Shown here in pieces: positions 56,308-64,000 of a stretch of DNA of 64,000 bases. Source of the stretch: Ornithinibacter aureus (GTDB lineage Bacteria > Actinomycetota > Actinomycetes > Actinomycetales > Dermatophilaceae); assembly GCF_009858245.1 (NCBI RefSeq), contig NZ_VMSB01000001.1, positions 2,795,623 through 2,859,622 of the forward strand, given 5' to 3'. Each line of letters begins with the position of its first letter. Positions within the stretch are counted from its first letter, which is position 1. The notes under the pieces were generated by a model. The model did not search any database and was not told where the DNA came from. It was given only the letters and a program-made list of their open reading frames with translations. Position numbers and translations under genes: made by a program.

Positions 56308-57268
56308 GGCTCGCCGCCTGCCGCGATTTGAGCGACTGTCGAATGTCGTCGGCACTCACTCGTGTTCCGCCAGCGAGGATGACGCTCTTGGCGGCAGACT
56401 CCGCAGCCCTTACGAGGTCCGCATGGGAGAGCCCTGCCATGTGCTCTGCCAGTGCGGCCCAACGGACGCCCTTGGCGAGAGACCCGAGCCTGCCGCGCAT
56501 CACGGCGGCGGCCTGTTTCGCGTCCGGCAGTGAGTAGTTGAGAACCATGTCGAAACGTCGGAACAGGGCCTTGTCCAGAATCGACCGGTGGTTGGTGGCA
56601 GCGATGACGATGCTCTCGGGAGAACTGTTCTCCAGGAACACCAGGAAGGAGTTCAGGATGCGTCGGGCCTCACCGACGTCGTTTCCTGCTCGGTCGCCAC
56701 CGAGCGCGTCGAACTCATCGAACAGGTACACCCCGCGCTGCGCGCCCACTGCATCGAAGATGACGCGCAGCTTACTGGCGGTCTCGCCCATGAACTTGCT
56801 CAGCAGGCTGTCGAGCCTGATCGTCAGCAAAGGCAGAGAGAGCTCGTGAGCCAGGACTGCCGCGGTCATCGTCTTGCCCGTACCAGGCGGCCCCTCGAAC
56901 AGGAGGCGATGCGCAGGCTCAAAGCCGTGATCCAGAAGCTGCTTGCGTTGGCGCTGTTCGCTGAGGACACGTCGCACCTGCGCGGCCAGCTCATCCGGCA
57001 GGACCAAGTCTTTCAAGCCAACGGCTGGGTGAGAGGCGATAACGAGTTCTGAAAGATCGCCTCGCGGTTGAGCGATTGAGGTGACCTTTTTTGGCCGCTC
57101 GACACGTGAGTGATCAACTGCGGCTTTGAGGTCAGCCGCGAGATGGTGATGCCCCTGCCGAGCCGCCTGAGCGGCAACCTGTAGCGCGACTGAGTAGAAC
57201 GCCTCGTCGTCGCCGCTCCCGTGGCTTCGTACGAGCGCCTTGAAGTGCTCTCCTGATCCGGCCACCAC
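56300..57268 (-). CDS. ietA: AAA+ ATPase, IetA-type defence component
   Basis: 322 residues. A helical N-terminus (about 20-55) precedes one FtsH/Vps4-type AAA module: Walker A GPPGTGKT at 126-133, Walker B YLFDEFD ending near 187, sensor ATNH at 224, arginine finger FRRFD at 236-240, and a C-terminal lid. GTG start with GGGAGG upstream. It overlaps the protease gene and is its probable regulator or unfolding partner. Bracketed by IS copies, so likely acquired. Confidence 0.87.
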   Translation of the reverse strand: MVAGSGEHFKALVRSHGSGDDEAFYSVALQVAAQAARQGHHHLAADLKAAVDHSRVERPKKVTSIAQPRGDLSELVIASHPAVGLKDLVLPDELAAQVRRVLSEQRQRKQLLDHGFEPAHRLLFEGPPGTGKTMTAAVLAHELSLPLLTIRLDSLLSKFMGETASKLRVIFDAVGAQRGVYLFDEFDALGGDRAGNDVGEARRILNSFLVFLENSSPESIVIAATNHRSILDKALFRRFDMVLNYSLPDAKQAAAVMRGRLGSLAKGVRWAALAEHMAGLSHADLVRAAESAAKSVILAGGTRVSADDIRQSLKSRQAASLG

Positions 57269-57447
57269 TCACCTCCCGCCGTACGCTGCGTGTTGTCCCA
57301 AGTCTACGGGCCAGGACCGTCAGAGCATCGCTGATCCCCCGCATGCCGACCACTCGGGTCAGCCAGCAGGCCGCCAAGCGCACTGGCCGGGACTGGCGTC
57401 GTGATTCGGCCGAGTCCACGCCGTGCTCGGGGTCAGCGTGTCCCGCA
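57269..57447. other. 179-bp gap upstream of ietA
   Basis: Must contain the ietA promoter; TAGACT about 40 bp upstream is a possible -10. A short plus-strand piece reading VLGVSVSRIKELAG near 57425-57468 looks like a helix-turn-helix remnant cut by the IS3-C element, but it is too short to name. Confidence 0.35.
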
Positions 57448-58398
57448 TCAAAGAATTGGCAGGATTTCCTTGTTCTGAAAGTTGGGGATGCTCGGGTCGG
57501 CCTGGCCCAGGTGCACCTCCTTGGGCCGGTTCCAGGCGATGGCCTCGTGCGGTCGCAGTTCGTTGTACTCGATGCGGTAGTCCTCGGCGTGCTCGGCGAG
57601 CATGACGGCGTCGTCGATCTCGTCGATGAAGAGCCGCTCATACTTCAGCGTCCCGAACCCACGTTCGCGTGATCCGTTCTGCCCCGGCGACTTCACGCGG
57701 GTGCGGACGTGCGCCAGCTCGGGATGGAGCTCGATGAACGCCTCGAACCGGAACGATCGGAACGGACCGCCGTTGTCGGTGACGATCGTGACCACCGGCA
57801 GCACCTCACCGCTGTGCTCATCGACCGGGCAGTCATCGATCATCGGATGCCCGAAGAGCTCCTCGTACTCGGCCAGCGCGAGCTCGACCGCATCGATCGC
57901 GTCGTGCTGATTCGCTGTCGGCGACACATGGAATCGGCGCTCGTACTTGGACCAGTAGTCCCGGCACCCCGCGATCCGCCACGTCCCACCCGTGGTGGTC
58001 TCGAACTCGCTGAAGTCCAGCTGCCAGACCTGGTTGGCGCCCGTGGGCTCCTTGGCGAACGCGGCCTTGCGACGTTCGGCCAGCTTGCGGCGTTCCCGCT
58101 GATACTCATCGGGCAGGATCAGGCCCTCGTCGCGCAGGATCCGCAGCACGGTCGCCTCGGACACGACATGGTCGTCGTGGCGGACCAACGCCCAGATCTT
58201 GCGATGACCCCACGCCGGATGAGCAGACGCATGCACCAGCACTCGGTCCCGCGCGGCACCGCGGGCCGGCCGCGGCCACGGACCACGCGCAGGAAGGCCA
58301 CGGTCGGCCTTGGCCTGCCACCGCCGCCAGGTCCGTTCCGGGATGTCGAACCTCCTGCACCACCTCGCGGTCGACATCCCAGACTCTTGTCTGATCAC
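57448..58398 (-). CDS. IS3-family transposase OrfB (element C)
   Basis: 316 residues, rve integrase core with NQVWQLDFSEFETTTGGTWR, VTIVTDNGGPFRSF and PGQNGSRERGFGTLKYE (DDE). Its frame begins GTG overlapping the orfA stop (GTGA), with a -1 frameshift read-through to orfA possible. Intact itself, but its orfA is truncated, so the element is probably immobile. Confidence 0.87.
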   Translation of the reverse strand: MIRQESGMSTARWCRRFDIPERTWRRWQAKADRGLPARGPWPRPARGAARDRVLVHASAHPAWGHRKIWALVRHDDHVVSEATVLRILRDEGLILPDEYQRERRKLAERRKAAFAKEPTGANQVWQLDFSEFETTTGGTWRIAGCRDYWSKYERRFHVSPTANQHDAIDAVELALAEYEELFGHPMIDDCPVDEHSGEVLPVVTIVTDNGGPFRSFRFEAFIELHPELAHVRTRVKSPGQNGSRERGFGTLKYERLFIDEIDDAVMLAEHAEDYRIEYNELRPHEAIAWNRPKEVHLGQADPSIPNFQNKEILPIL

Positions 58399-58626
58399 CT
58401 CGAGGTCCTCAAAGGGCCCAACCGGCCCTCGGCGCTCTTCTTCCAGACCCGGATCTCGACCGCCGCCTCACCCAGGGCCTGCGTCAGATCCTCGACCTGC
58501 GCCTCCAGCTGCTCCTCCCGCGTCGACGGGCCGGACCGGCCCGCCGCCAACGCGGTCTTCCCCGCCTCGAGGAAGTCAGCCTTCCACCGCCCGATGGACT
58601 GCTCGCTGACCTTCTCCCGCCGAGCC
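58395..58626 (-). pseudogene. IS3-family OrfA (element C), 5' end lost at IS3-B copy 2
   Basis: Reads RREKVSEQSIGRWKADFLEA, then GPSTREEQLEAQVEDLTQAL and VEIRVWKKSAEGRLGP, the C-terminal two thirds of an IS3-type OrfA. The frame runs straight into the end of IS3-B copy 2; no N-terminus is found beyond that copy, so insertion was followed by a deletion or rearrangement. Confidence 0.8.
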
Positions 58627-58658
58627 GGAAGGTGTCAAGCCGTTTGAGACATCTGCGG

Positions 58659-59660
58659 TCAGGCGCTTTGTATGAGGGCCTCCTGTGAGGGTTGGTTGAT
58701 CCACGCGGCGGTGGGCAGTTTCGGTGGCGCGGGGCGTCGATGGCCGAAGCGGTCGGGGTGGGCGGCGTACGCGGCGTCGAGGGTGGTCTGCCGCTGGGCG
58801 CGGACCTGTGTGGCGGTGCCGTAGTGGACCGAGGCGGGGGTGTGCAGCCCGATCCCGGCGTGGCGGTGCTCGTGGTTGTAGTAGCCGAAGAACCTCTCCC
58901 CGAACGCTCTCGCGTCGGCCAGGGACCCGAACTCGCCGGGGAAGGCCGGGGCGTACTTCAACGTCTTGAACGCGGCCTCGCTGTAGGGGTTGTCGTTGGA
59001 CACGTGCGGGCGGGAGTGCGAGCGGGTCACGCTCAGGTCGACGAGCAGCTGCGCGACGGGTTTGGAGGTCATCGAGGTACCCCGGTCCGCGTGGACCACG
59101 TCGGGGATCCCGTGCACACCCATCGCCTCCTCGAGCATGGCCTTGGCGATCTCGGCGTCTTCGCGGGCGGCGACGGTCCACGCCACGACGTAGCGGGAGA
59201 AGATGTCGATCACGACGTACAGGTCGTAGTACACCCCGCGCTGCGGCCCGCGCAGCTTGGTGATGTCCCAGGACCACACCTGCCCGGGCCGGGTCGCCAC
59301 CAGCTCCGGTTTGACCCGGGGCGGGTGGGTGGCCTGGGCGCGGCGCTCACCCGCGGCGTCGTTCGCGCGCAGGATCCGGTGCATCGTGGACCGCGAGCAC
59401 AGGTAGGTGCCTTCGTCGAGCAGCGTCGCCCACGCCTGGGCCACGGACTTGTCGGCGAACCGGTCGCTGGTCAACACCGTCAGCACCTGCGCCCGTTCGG
59501 CGTCGGTCAGCGCGTTGGGTGGGGCCGGGCGCGGCGCCGAATCCCTCACCGGGCGAGGAGCTTTGGCCCGGTAGTGGCTACCCCGCGCCCGGCCCAGCAG
59601 CGCGCACGCCGTCTTGACGCCGGTGTGCACCGCCAGCACGTCCACGAGCGGGTTGATCAC
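58659..59660 (-). CDS. IS3-family transposase OrfB (element B copy 2)
   Basis: 333 residues, complete: N-terminal helical region MINPLVDVLAVHTGVKTACA, then rve core with DDE in WSWDITKL, HADRGTSM and NPYSEAAFKTLKY. GTG start overlaps the orfA stop by four bases. Confidence 0.93.
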   Translation of the reverse strand: MINPLVDVLAVHTGVKTACALLGRARGSHYRAKAPRPVRDSAPRPAPPNALTDAERAQVLTVLTSDRFADKSVAQAWATLLDEGTYLCSRSTMHRILRANDAAGERRAQATHPPRVKPELVATRPGQVWSWDITKLRGPQRGVYYDLYVVIDIFSRYVVAWTVAAREDAEIAKAMLEEAMGVHGIPDVVHADRGTSMTSKPVAQLLVDLSVTRSHSRPHVSNDNPYSEAAFKTLKYAPAFPGEFGSLADARAFGERFFGYYNHEHRHAGIGLHTPASVHYGTATQVRAQRQTTLDAAYAAHPDRFGHRRPAPPKLPTAAWINQPSQEALIQSA

Positions 59661-60061
59661 CGCCGCGACCGCTTGGTCGGCTCCGCGCCCTCGGAGAGCG
59701 TCTCCAAGAGCGCGTGTGCTTTTCCCACCAGGTCCAGCGCCGCCCTCGTGCGCACCAGCTCGGCCTCGGCCCGCTCGGCCCGGGCCGTGAGCTCCTCAAT
59801 CTCCCGGTCGCGGCGGTCCCGCGAGACCGGGCCCAAACCAGCCCGGGCACCGGCGTCAGCCGCTCGACGCCACTCCACGATGTGCGAGGAGTACAGCCCT
59901 TCCCGGCGCAGGACCGCACCCCGCCCACCGTGCTCGGCCGCGTCGTACTCGGCCAGGATCCGCGCCTTGTACTCCGCCGTGAACACCCGCCGCTTGGGCC
60001 GGTCACCTCGAGGTCCCATGACCCCATCATCAACGGCCCCATCGGCCAAAGTCATCGTCAT
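59657..60061 (-). CDS. IS3-family transposase OrfA (element B copy 2)
   Basis: 134 residues: HTH (RVFTAEYKARILAEYDAAEH) and a coiled coil. Co-translated with orfB. Same protein as at 53032 with a few substitutions. Confidence 0.92.
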   Translation of the reverse strand: MTMTLADGAVDDGVMGPRGDRPKRRVFTAEYKARILAEYDAAEHGGRGAVLRREGLYSSHIVEWRRAADAGARAGLGPVSRDRRDREIEELTARAERAEAELVRTRAALDLVGKAHALLETLSEGAEPTKRSRR

Positions 60062-60138
60062 CAGCTACTACTCGCTTCTCACCCCGTGCAAGGGAAGGAA
60101 CTCAGTCGTCGTGTCTCACCTCAGCCTGACGCACAGGG

Positions 60139-60494
60139 TCGGCGGAGTCTTCGTCTTGGCGAGGGATCCAGCCGCGCTGTCAGCCTGGTATGCGCGTTGC
60201 TTGGGAGTCGACTCACCCCCTCTGACCTATGAGCGTCGGTCATGGCGGCAAGAGGCTGGCCCGACCGTCTTTGCCCCCATGAACGCTCATCCCGAACACC
60301 TGCCCGCTGGTCGGTCATGGGCGCTCAACTTCAGAGTGTCAAACCTTGACGCGATGGTCGCCCAGCTCAGGAGCCTAGGGGTCGACGTTCGCGTCCATGA
60401 AGAGGGTTACCCCAATGGACGGTTCGCTGACCTCCACGATCCCGAGGGGAACAGCGTCCAGTTGTGGGAGCCGGGCGGGATCGACGAGGTCTGA
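60139..60494 (+). pseudogene. VOC-family protein missing its start, fused to IS3-B copy 2 end
   Basis: Reads GGVFVLARDPAALSAWYARC through WALNFRVSNLDAMVAQLRSL to DPEGNSVQLWEPGG, a near-complete glyoxalase/bleomycin-resistance fold. The frame is open into the IS, so a GTG inside the element (about 60112) could replace the lost start. Only a few N-terminal residues are missing, so a product is possible. Confidence 0.65.
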
Positions 60495-60499
60495 GGTCT

Positions 60500-60577
60500 G
60501 GGCGCGGTCGGCTTCTCCCTGAGCCGGCCAAGCTCCACGCCACGCGCCCGGAACTCCGGCGACTTCGGTGCAGGCAT
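60500..60577 (-). pseudogene. N-terminal fragment of a transposase OrfA
   Basis: From ATG 60577 on the minus strand: MPAPKSPEFRARGVELGRLR, the start of an IS3-type OrfA with MPAPKxPEFR; nothing downstream continues it. Confidence 0.5.
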
Positions 60578-60639
60578 CTCCTGGACTCCTTCACGAGAAG
60601 ATCATTCCCCCAAGATCGGTGGCCGGACATCTCAGGACA

Positions 60640-60825
60640 GGTGACGGCCGCGATCTTCCGACGTCACCGACTGCAGGACGCTGCTCACCACGTGCGCGAG
60701 CAACCCGACGTTCCCTTGCGGCGGTCGCTGCTCATCTCAGCACACCGACTACGCCCACCTCACCGGCGACTTCCGAAGCGTGCTTGGTTTCACTCCCAGC
60801 GACTATCGCACCGAGTCGTCGTGAG
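60640..60825 (+). pseudogene. AraC-family regulator C-terminal remnant
   Basis: The final frame reads TDYAHLTGDFRSVLGFTPSD then YRTESS to a stop, the last helix-turn-helix of AraC proteins; the preceding LAAVAAHL is in another frame. The rest is absent. Ends inside the 3' end of the arginase-family gene on the other strand. Confidence 0.6.
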
Positions 60826-61807
60826 GCGCGCGAGGGGTGTGCCCACTGCGACTCGAGACACGTCCAGCTCGCCCGACTCCCGCCACAATCATCTGCACAT
60901 AGTCGTCGAGTGCCGTTACGTCGGGGGCATTTCCAGGGTTCACCTCCGTGAGCACGAGACCGGCGAACCGATCGTCAGTGGTGAACGCACGGAGCGCCTC
61001 CACTAGCTCGTCAATGGTGAGCCCCCAAGGTTCGCTGTCCGGGTTCGGCATGTTCGCCAGCGGCATTTGGTAGTGCGCGAGCACGTCGACATCGACATGC
61101 ACGACGAATCGCAGGCCAGCACTCGCGATGGCCTGGATCGCCAGTGCCGGCGCGTCTGGGTCGTCGTGAACGCATCTCGCGGGAATCCGCACGATGCCTA
61201 GTTCGTGGAGCAGAGCCAGTTCCAGGTCACCACTCTCCTCCGGAAGTGCGTCACCGTAGGAGACGATTTGGTCCGGGCGCAGCAGAGGCGGGGAACCTTC
61301 GATCGTGGTCAGCGCCTCGTCGCTTCCGGGGAGCGCGAGCATGTGCGCGACACCCATCGCGTCCACGTTCCCAAACTCGATGAGTCCAGGCGTGTAGAGG
61401 TCCGGACCGCCGTCCACGTACATCAGGGCAACCTCATGCCCTGCACGTCGGAAGCCGGCAACGACGCCCACCGTGACTGTGCAGTCGCCGCCCAGCACGA
61501 GGGGTACCCGGCATGCAGCGAGCACAGATGCTACCGCGGTCGCCGTCTCGTCGGCTACGCGTGCGACCTCCTGGATGTTCTGCCGATCAAGGTGCGCAGG
61601 ATCGGGCCGCCGCCTAAATCCTCGCACGTCGCCGCCGTCGACCACCTCGTCGCCGGCCGCGCGCAGGAGCCGCGCCAGCTCGGCCTCACGGATAGCCGCC
61701 GGCCCTAAGTCCATCCCCGGAGTGTGACCGCCGACACTCGACGGCACGCCCACGAGTGTCCACCTCGTGCCGCCTTCATCCGCGGTTCCGCGCGTCACAC
61801 TGGACAC
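60803..61807 (-). CDS. Arginase/agmatinase-family protein with altered metal ligands
   Basis: 334 residues from GTG 61807 (GGAAGGAG upstream); the longer frame runs into an ABC remnant. Ureohydrolase fold with GGDCTVTVG, MYVDGGPDLYTP and HVDVDVL. Canonical binuclear Mn sites are GGDH, DAHxD and DxD; here His is Cys in the first and the second reads DGGPD. Some arginases have GGDC, but loss of the DAH histidine makes normal arginase activity uncertain. Conserved as a full-length protein. Confidence 0.75.
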   Translation of the reverse strand: MSSVTRGTADEGGTRWTLVGVPSSVGGHTPGMDLGPAAIREAELARLLRAAGDEVVDGGDVRGFRRRPDPAHLDRQNIQEVARVADETATAVASVLAACRVPLVLGGDCTVTVGVVAGFRRAGHEVALMYVDGGPDLYTPGLIEFGNVDAMGVAHMLALPGSDEALTTIEGSPPLLRPDQIVSYGDALPEESGDLELALLHELGIVRIPARCVHDDPDAPALAIQAIASAGLRFVVHVDVDVLAHYQMPLANMPNPDSEPWGLTIDELVEALRAFTTDDRFAGLVLTEVNPGNAPDVTALDDYVQMIVAGVGRAGRVSSRSGHTPRAPHDDSVR

Positions 61808-61849
61808 ATCGACGATCTCCTTCCGGGTCTGAAAGTCCCTGATCAATTC

Positions 61850-62105
61850 GTGTACGAAGTTGCGCCCCGGTGTGGGTGTCGCGTGGGAGAGGTCATGCAC
61901 AGTGCCGGCGAACTCGGGCAACGCCTCGCGTGGGGCGCGTCAGTGTCGTGAGCAGCCGCACCATTGTGGTCTTCCTGCACCGTTGATCCCAAGACGCCCA
62001 GCACCCGACCCTCCTGCAAAGTGACGTCGCCCTCCCTGAGCGCGGCTTCTCTCGCCCCGGGTAAACCTCTGGACAACCCTTCGGCCGGGATCGCTGAGAG
62101 GCCAT
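61850..62105 (-). pseudogene. N-terminal fragment of a DrrA-type ABC transporter ATPase
   Basis: One frame gives GLSRGLPGAREAALREGDVT and EGRVLGVLG; a shifted frame gives CRKTTMVRLLTTLTRPTRGV; the first Walker A Gly residues are lost at the shift. This is the start of a daunorubicin-resistance type ATPase, ending near 61850. Confidence 0.65.
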
Positions 62106-62481
62106 GGACCACGTGGTCACGACCATCGTCAACATGGCCACCGGCGCTACCCGATGGCAGCTTGGCCTCGACCGTGTCCGAGCAGCCTCACAACTGTCAG
62201 ACGACGGCTGGTGGGCCTTGTCCCAGCCGGTCCTCGCATCCGCGATGGAAGGTCTGGAACTGCCCATCTCGGCCCGAGTGGCCAGCAGCGGTCAGGTCTG
62301 TGACGTCGTCGGCTACATGGCGGGGCTCGTCGGTGACTTCCTGGCTGGGTCACCGTTCAGTGCCGAACCATTGCTCGCGGGTGGCATCAAGACCATCATC
62401 TACAGCTCCCGGTATAGGACAGAAGAGTTTCCAGGCGTAGCCATAGGGGTCGATGCACTCGGCGTATCGCTCCCCCCATGA
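62104..62481 (+). CDS. Doubtful ORF overlapping a VOC gene
   Basis: 125 codons with GC-rich third positions through about 62370 (RWQLGLDRVRAASQLSDDGW), but the last 130 bp lie over the end of the VOC gene on the other strand. It may be a remnant of a real gene. No family recognised. Confidence 0.25.
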   Translation: MDHVVTTIVNMATGATRWQLGLDRVRAASQLSDDGWWALSQPVLASAMEGLELPISARVASSGQVCDVVGYMAGLVGDFLAGSPFSAEPLLAGGIKTIIYSSRYRTEEFPGVAIGVDALGVSLPP

Positions 62482-62829
62482 CGAGTCCTGAGCCGCTGCC
62501 GTCAGCTCGCACCCGACACCCACGACATAGTCGACCGCAGCGTCAACGTCGTCGACGGTGATACCGATCACCATCCCCAGTCCACGCGGGCCTGCCACGG
62601 TCATGCGTTCCCGCGTGCTGTCCGGGAACGGCATACCCACGAGGGCATCGACCAGCAGCTGCAGGTTGCCTCGACGCAGAATGGCCATGATCGTGCGGCC
62701 GTCGGGGCCAGGTATCCCGGCAACCCGCTCGAAGCCGAGGCCTGCGTAGAAGTCTGCCGCCGCAGGAACGTTGCCGACCCGCAGTCCCACCTTGAAGTCA
62801 GGTTCATCGCTTACACGTGGCGCCTGCAT
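62350..62829 (-). CDS. VOC-family (glyoxalase-like) protein
   Basis: 160 residues from ATG 62829. Two beta-alpha-beta-beta-beta units: VGLRVGNVPAAADFYAGLGF and GITVDDVDAAVDYVVGVGCE, ending in DPYGYAWKLFCP. The expected metal-binding His/Glu set is incomplete, as in many VOC proteins used for antibiotic or aldehyde binding. Substrate unknown. Confidence 0.85.
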   Translation of the reverse strand: MQAPRVSDEPDFKVGLRVGNVPAAADFYAGLGFERVAGIPGPDGRTIMAILRRGNLQLLVDALVGMPFPDSTRERMTVAGPRGLGMVIGITVDDVDAAVDYVVGVGCELTAAAQDSSWGERYAECIDPYGYAWKLFCPIPGAVDDGLDATREQWFGTER

Positions 62830-63214
62830 AGTCACGTCGTCCTCGCCGGGGCCGATGGGATGCCACCAGCGTGCCGTCGAATCAGGTATGGAGCGGAGAG
62901 CTGGTTGGCGACAGCAGCGGGGTCGATCCGTTGGTCGTGCAAGACGCCCGGCGACACGACCACCTGTCGAGCCCGCCGCTGAGTTATCAGCTCCGTGATG
63001 CCGCCCCAAGTGGGGCTTTCGCCGCTTCGACCAATCCTTGGCGCTCCAGCGTCGTTAGGGGGATGGTTCACCATGTGGCGCGTGCCCTCGAAGCCACGGC
63101 AATGGCCGACCGGTGTCGAGCTGCAGCGAAGCTCGCACGCTCGTGTGCGGAGTACTTTGCGCAGGCCGACCGTTCGAGTGATCTCAAGCAAGATCCGGGC
63201 CTGCTCGCCGCTGC
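62830..63214. other. 385-bp gap between two VOC genes
   Basis: No frame with recognisable domains on either strand. It contains the promoter side of the VOC gene at 62350. Confidence 0.35.
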
Positions 63215-63736
63215 TCACTCTTGGCGCTCGGAGGAGTACGACGCTGCCCACTCTGCGACCCGGCGGGAACTCTCATCTTCGGATAGGTCCTCAACACGGC
63301 TCATAACCGACCAGCGTACTCCGAATGGGTCGCGGATGCTGGCGTAGCGGTCGCCCGACACGAAGGTGGAGATTTCTTCGCGTACCGTTGCTCCGGCCGC
63401 GACCGCGCGCGCGACGACGGCATCGACGTCAGGGACATATAGTCCGAGGGAGTAGCAGGCCTTGTCGTCTTCCGGAGGTGGCACAAGCCGATAGTCCGGG
63501 CTGGGAACACCTAGTTGAAGTTGGCCGAGTTCGAAGTCGAGGTCGGCGTGAACCAATTGGCCGTCCATCTCGGTGACGTCGATGACGCGTGCGCCGAAGA
63601 CGTCGCGGTAGAACTCGATCGCGCCAGCTGCATCCGTCAGCGCTAGGAACGGGGTAATTGAGGTCATGCTGTGAGGCCGACCCTCGGTTGTGAATGAGCC
63701 GGTGACTCCCCGGCATGGTGTCTCTTTCTGTGTCAT
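63215..63736 (-). CDS. PhnB-like VOC-family protein
   Basis: 173 residues from ATG 63736; ATG 63667 is the alternative. Core ITPFLALTDAAGAIEFYRDV, LGLYVPDVDAVVARAVAAGA and SIRDPFGVRWSVMSRVEDLS, the single-chain PhnB type that dimerises to build the active site. Function unknown. Confidence 0.87.
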   Translation of the reverse strand: MTQKETPCRGVTGSFTTEGRPHSMTSITPFLALTDAAGAIEFYRDVFGARVIDVTEMDGQLVHADLDFELGQLQLGVPSPDYRLVPPPEDDKACYSLGLYVPDVDAVVARAVAAGATVREEISTFVSGDRYASIRDPFGVRWSVMSRVEDLSEDESSRRVAEWAASYSSERQE

Positions 63737-63902
63737 CCGGCCACCGTACGGGCGTGACTGCGCCGGCCGCTTGGAGATGCGCGCCACCAGTTGCGTCCCT
63801 GATGGTGGTGTAGCGCCGCTGGCCGGCTCGTCGTAGACGACTAAAGTCACCGCGTGATCCTTCGAGTTCACCTCTCACAGCACCTCTCGAACGGAGCATC
63901 GC

Positions 63903-64000
63903 GATGACGGCGCACCTCGCATTGTCGAACCCTGCCGGCGTCTTGGGCCAGGCGCTGGCCGACGCGTCCCCGGACCTGATGCGTCACCTGTTCGGCACCG
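63903..64000 (+). CDS. IS256-family transposase, 5' part only
   Basis: Begins MTAHLALSNPAGVLGQALAD and continues ASPDLMRHLFGT to the window edge, the usual N-terminus of mutator-type transposases (ALxxASPDLL). CGGAG precedes the ATG. Different from the element at 51540. Confidence 0.65.

Larger units (their letters stand above)
58627..60138 (-). mobile_element. IS3-family element B, copy 2 (intact)
   Basis: 1.5-kb element with complete orfA and orfB, identical ends to copy 1. It separates the truncated OrfA of element C from a 5'-truncated VOC gene. With copy 1 in the same orientation it brackets the ietAS block. Confidence 0.87.

Noticed and set aside
58692-60494. 600-codon frame running across IS3-B copy 2 into the VOC gene
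   Set aside because: It is antisense to the IS transposase genes; only the last 118 codons are a real protein fold.

Overview
High-GC actinobacterial DNA. Gene content (GuaB1-type IMPDH paralog, tRNA-Glu/Asp/Phe cluster, CsoR, system II cytochrome c biogenesis, CarH-like MerR, TerC with a Mn riboswitch) and codon use point to Actinomycetota. Micrococcales, perhaps the Intrasporangiaceae, is my best guess, but no marker here proves the genus.

The window has three parts. (1) 1 to about 25.7 kb is a copper-handling and cytochrome region: the end of a CopD/CtaG-type protein, ctaD, ccsB, an lnt/DUF305/DUF3105 operon, tlpA-resB, two M23 peptidases, a decayed second tlpA next to ccdA, copA-copZ-csoR, a two-component system, small His/Met-rich membrane or secreted proteins, a second P1B ATPase with a CPD motif, and a DUF305 plus beta-propeller lipoprotein pair. 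Two CsoR-type palindromes and three copies of an 11-bp-period direct repeat resembling CopR boxes mark its regulation. (2) About 25.8 to 46.2 kb looks like chromosomal backbone. It holds the tRNA-Glu, -Asp and -Phe genes, GntR/PHP, a cysteine desulfurase-like enzyme, guaB1, DUF445, a predicted light-responsive module (CarH-like B12 MerR regulator divergent from SRPBCC/NAD(P)-binding/CPBP/photolyase genes), terC behind a yybP-ykoY riboswitch, two sugar epimerase-type genes, a transglutaminase-like gene, an SDR, vapBC, an OhrR/MarR regulator, an MDR reductase and a YnfA-type gene. The octamer GGATGCCG and its complement is very dense here (about 38 by eye) and rare on both sides (about 5 and 1), so the part boundaries are compositional as well as functional. 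(3) About 46.4 to 64 kb is an accessory zone: orphan hypotheticals, then IS3-type, ISL3-type and IS256-type elements, several in pieces. Two near-identical IS3-type copies in the same orientation (50533-53513, itself split by an IS256 element with an 8-bp target duplication, and 58627-60138) bracket an AAA+ ATPase plus subtilisin-like protease pair that matches the IetAS anti-phage/plasmid-maintenance system. The right end is a graveyard of gene fragments around an arginase-family gene and VOC proteins.

How parts work together: in the left region copper is sensed by CsoR in the cytoplasm and probably by the two-component system outside, exported by two ATPases, and met outside by DUF305 lipoproteins, while ccsB/resB/tlpA/ccdA and ctaG/ctaD make and mature copper- and heme-dependent respiratory proteins. 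In the middle, CarH is expected to release a divergent operon ending in photolyase when light destroys its cobalamin. On the right, IetA and IetS overlap and are probably co-translated as a defence unit.
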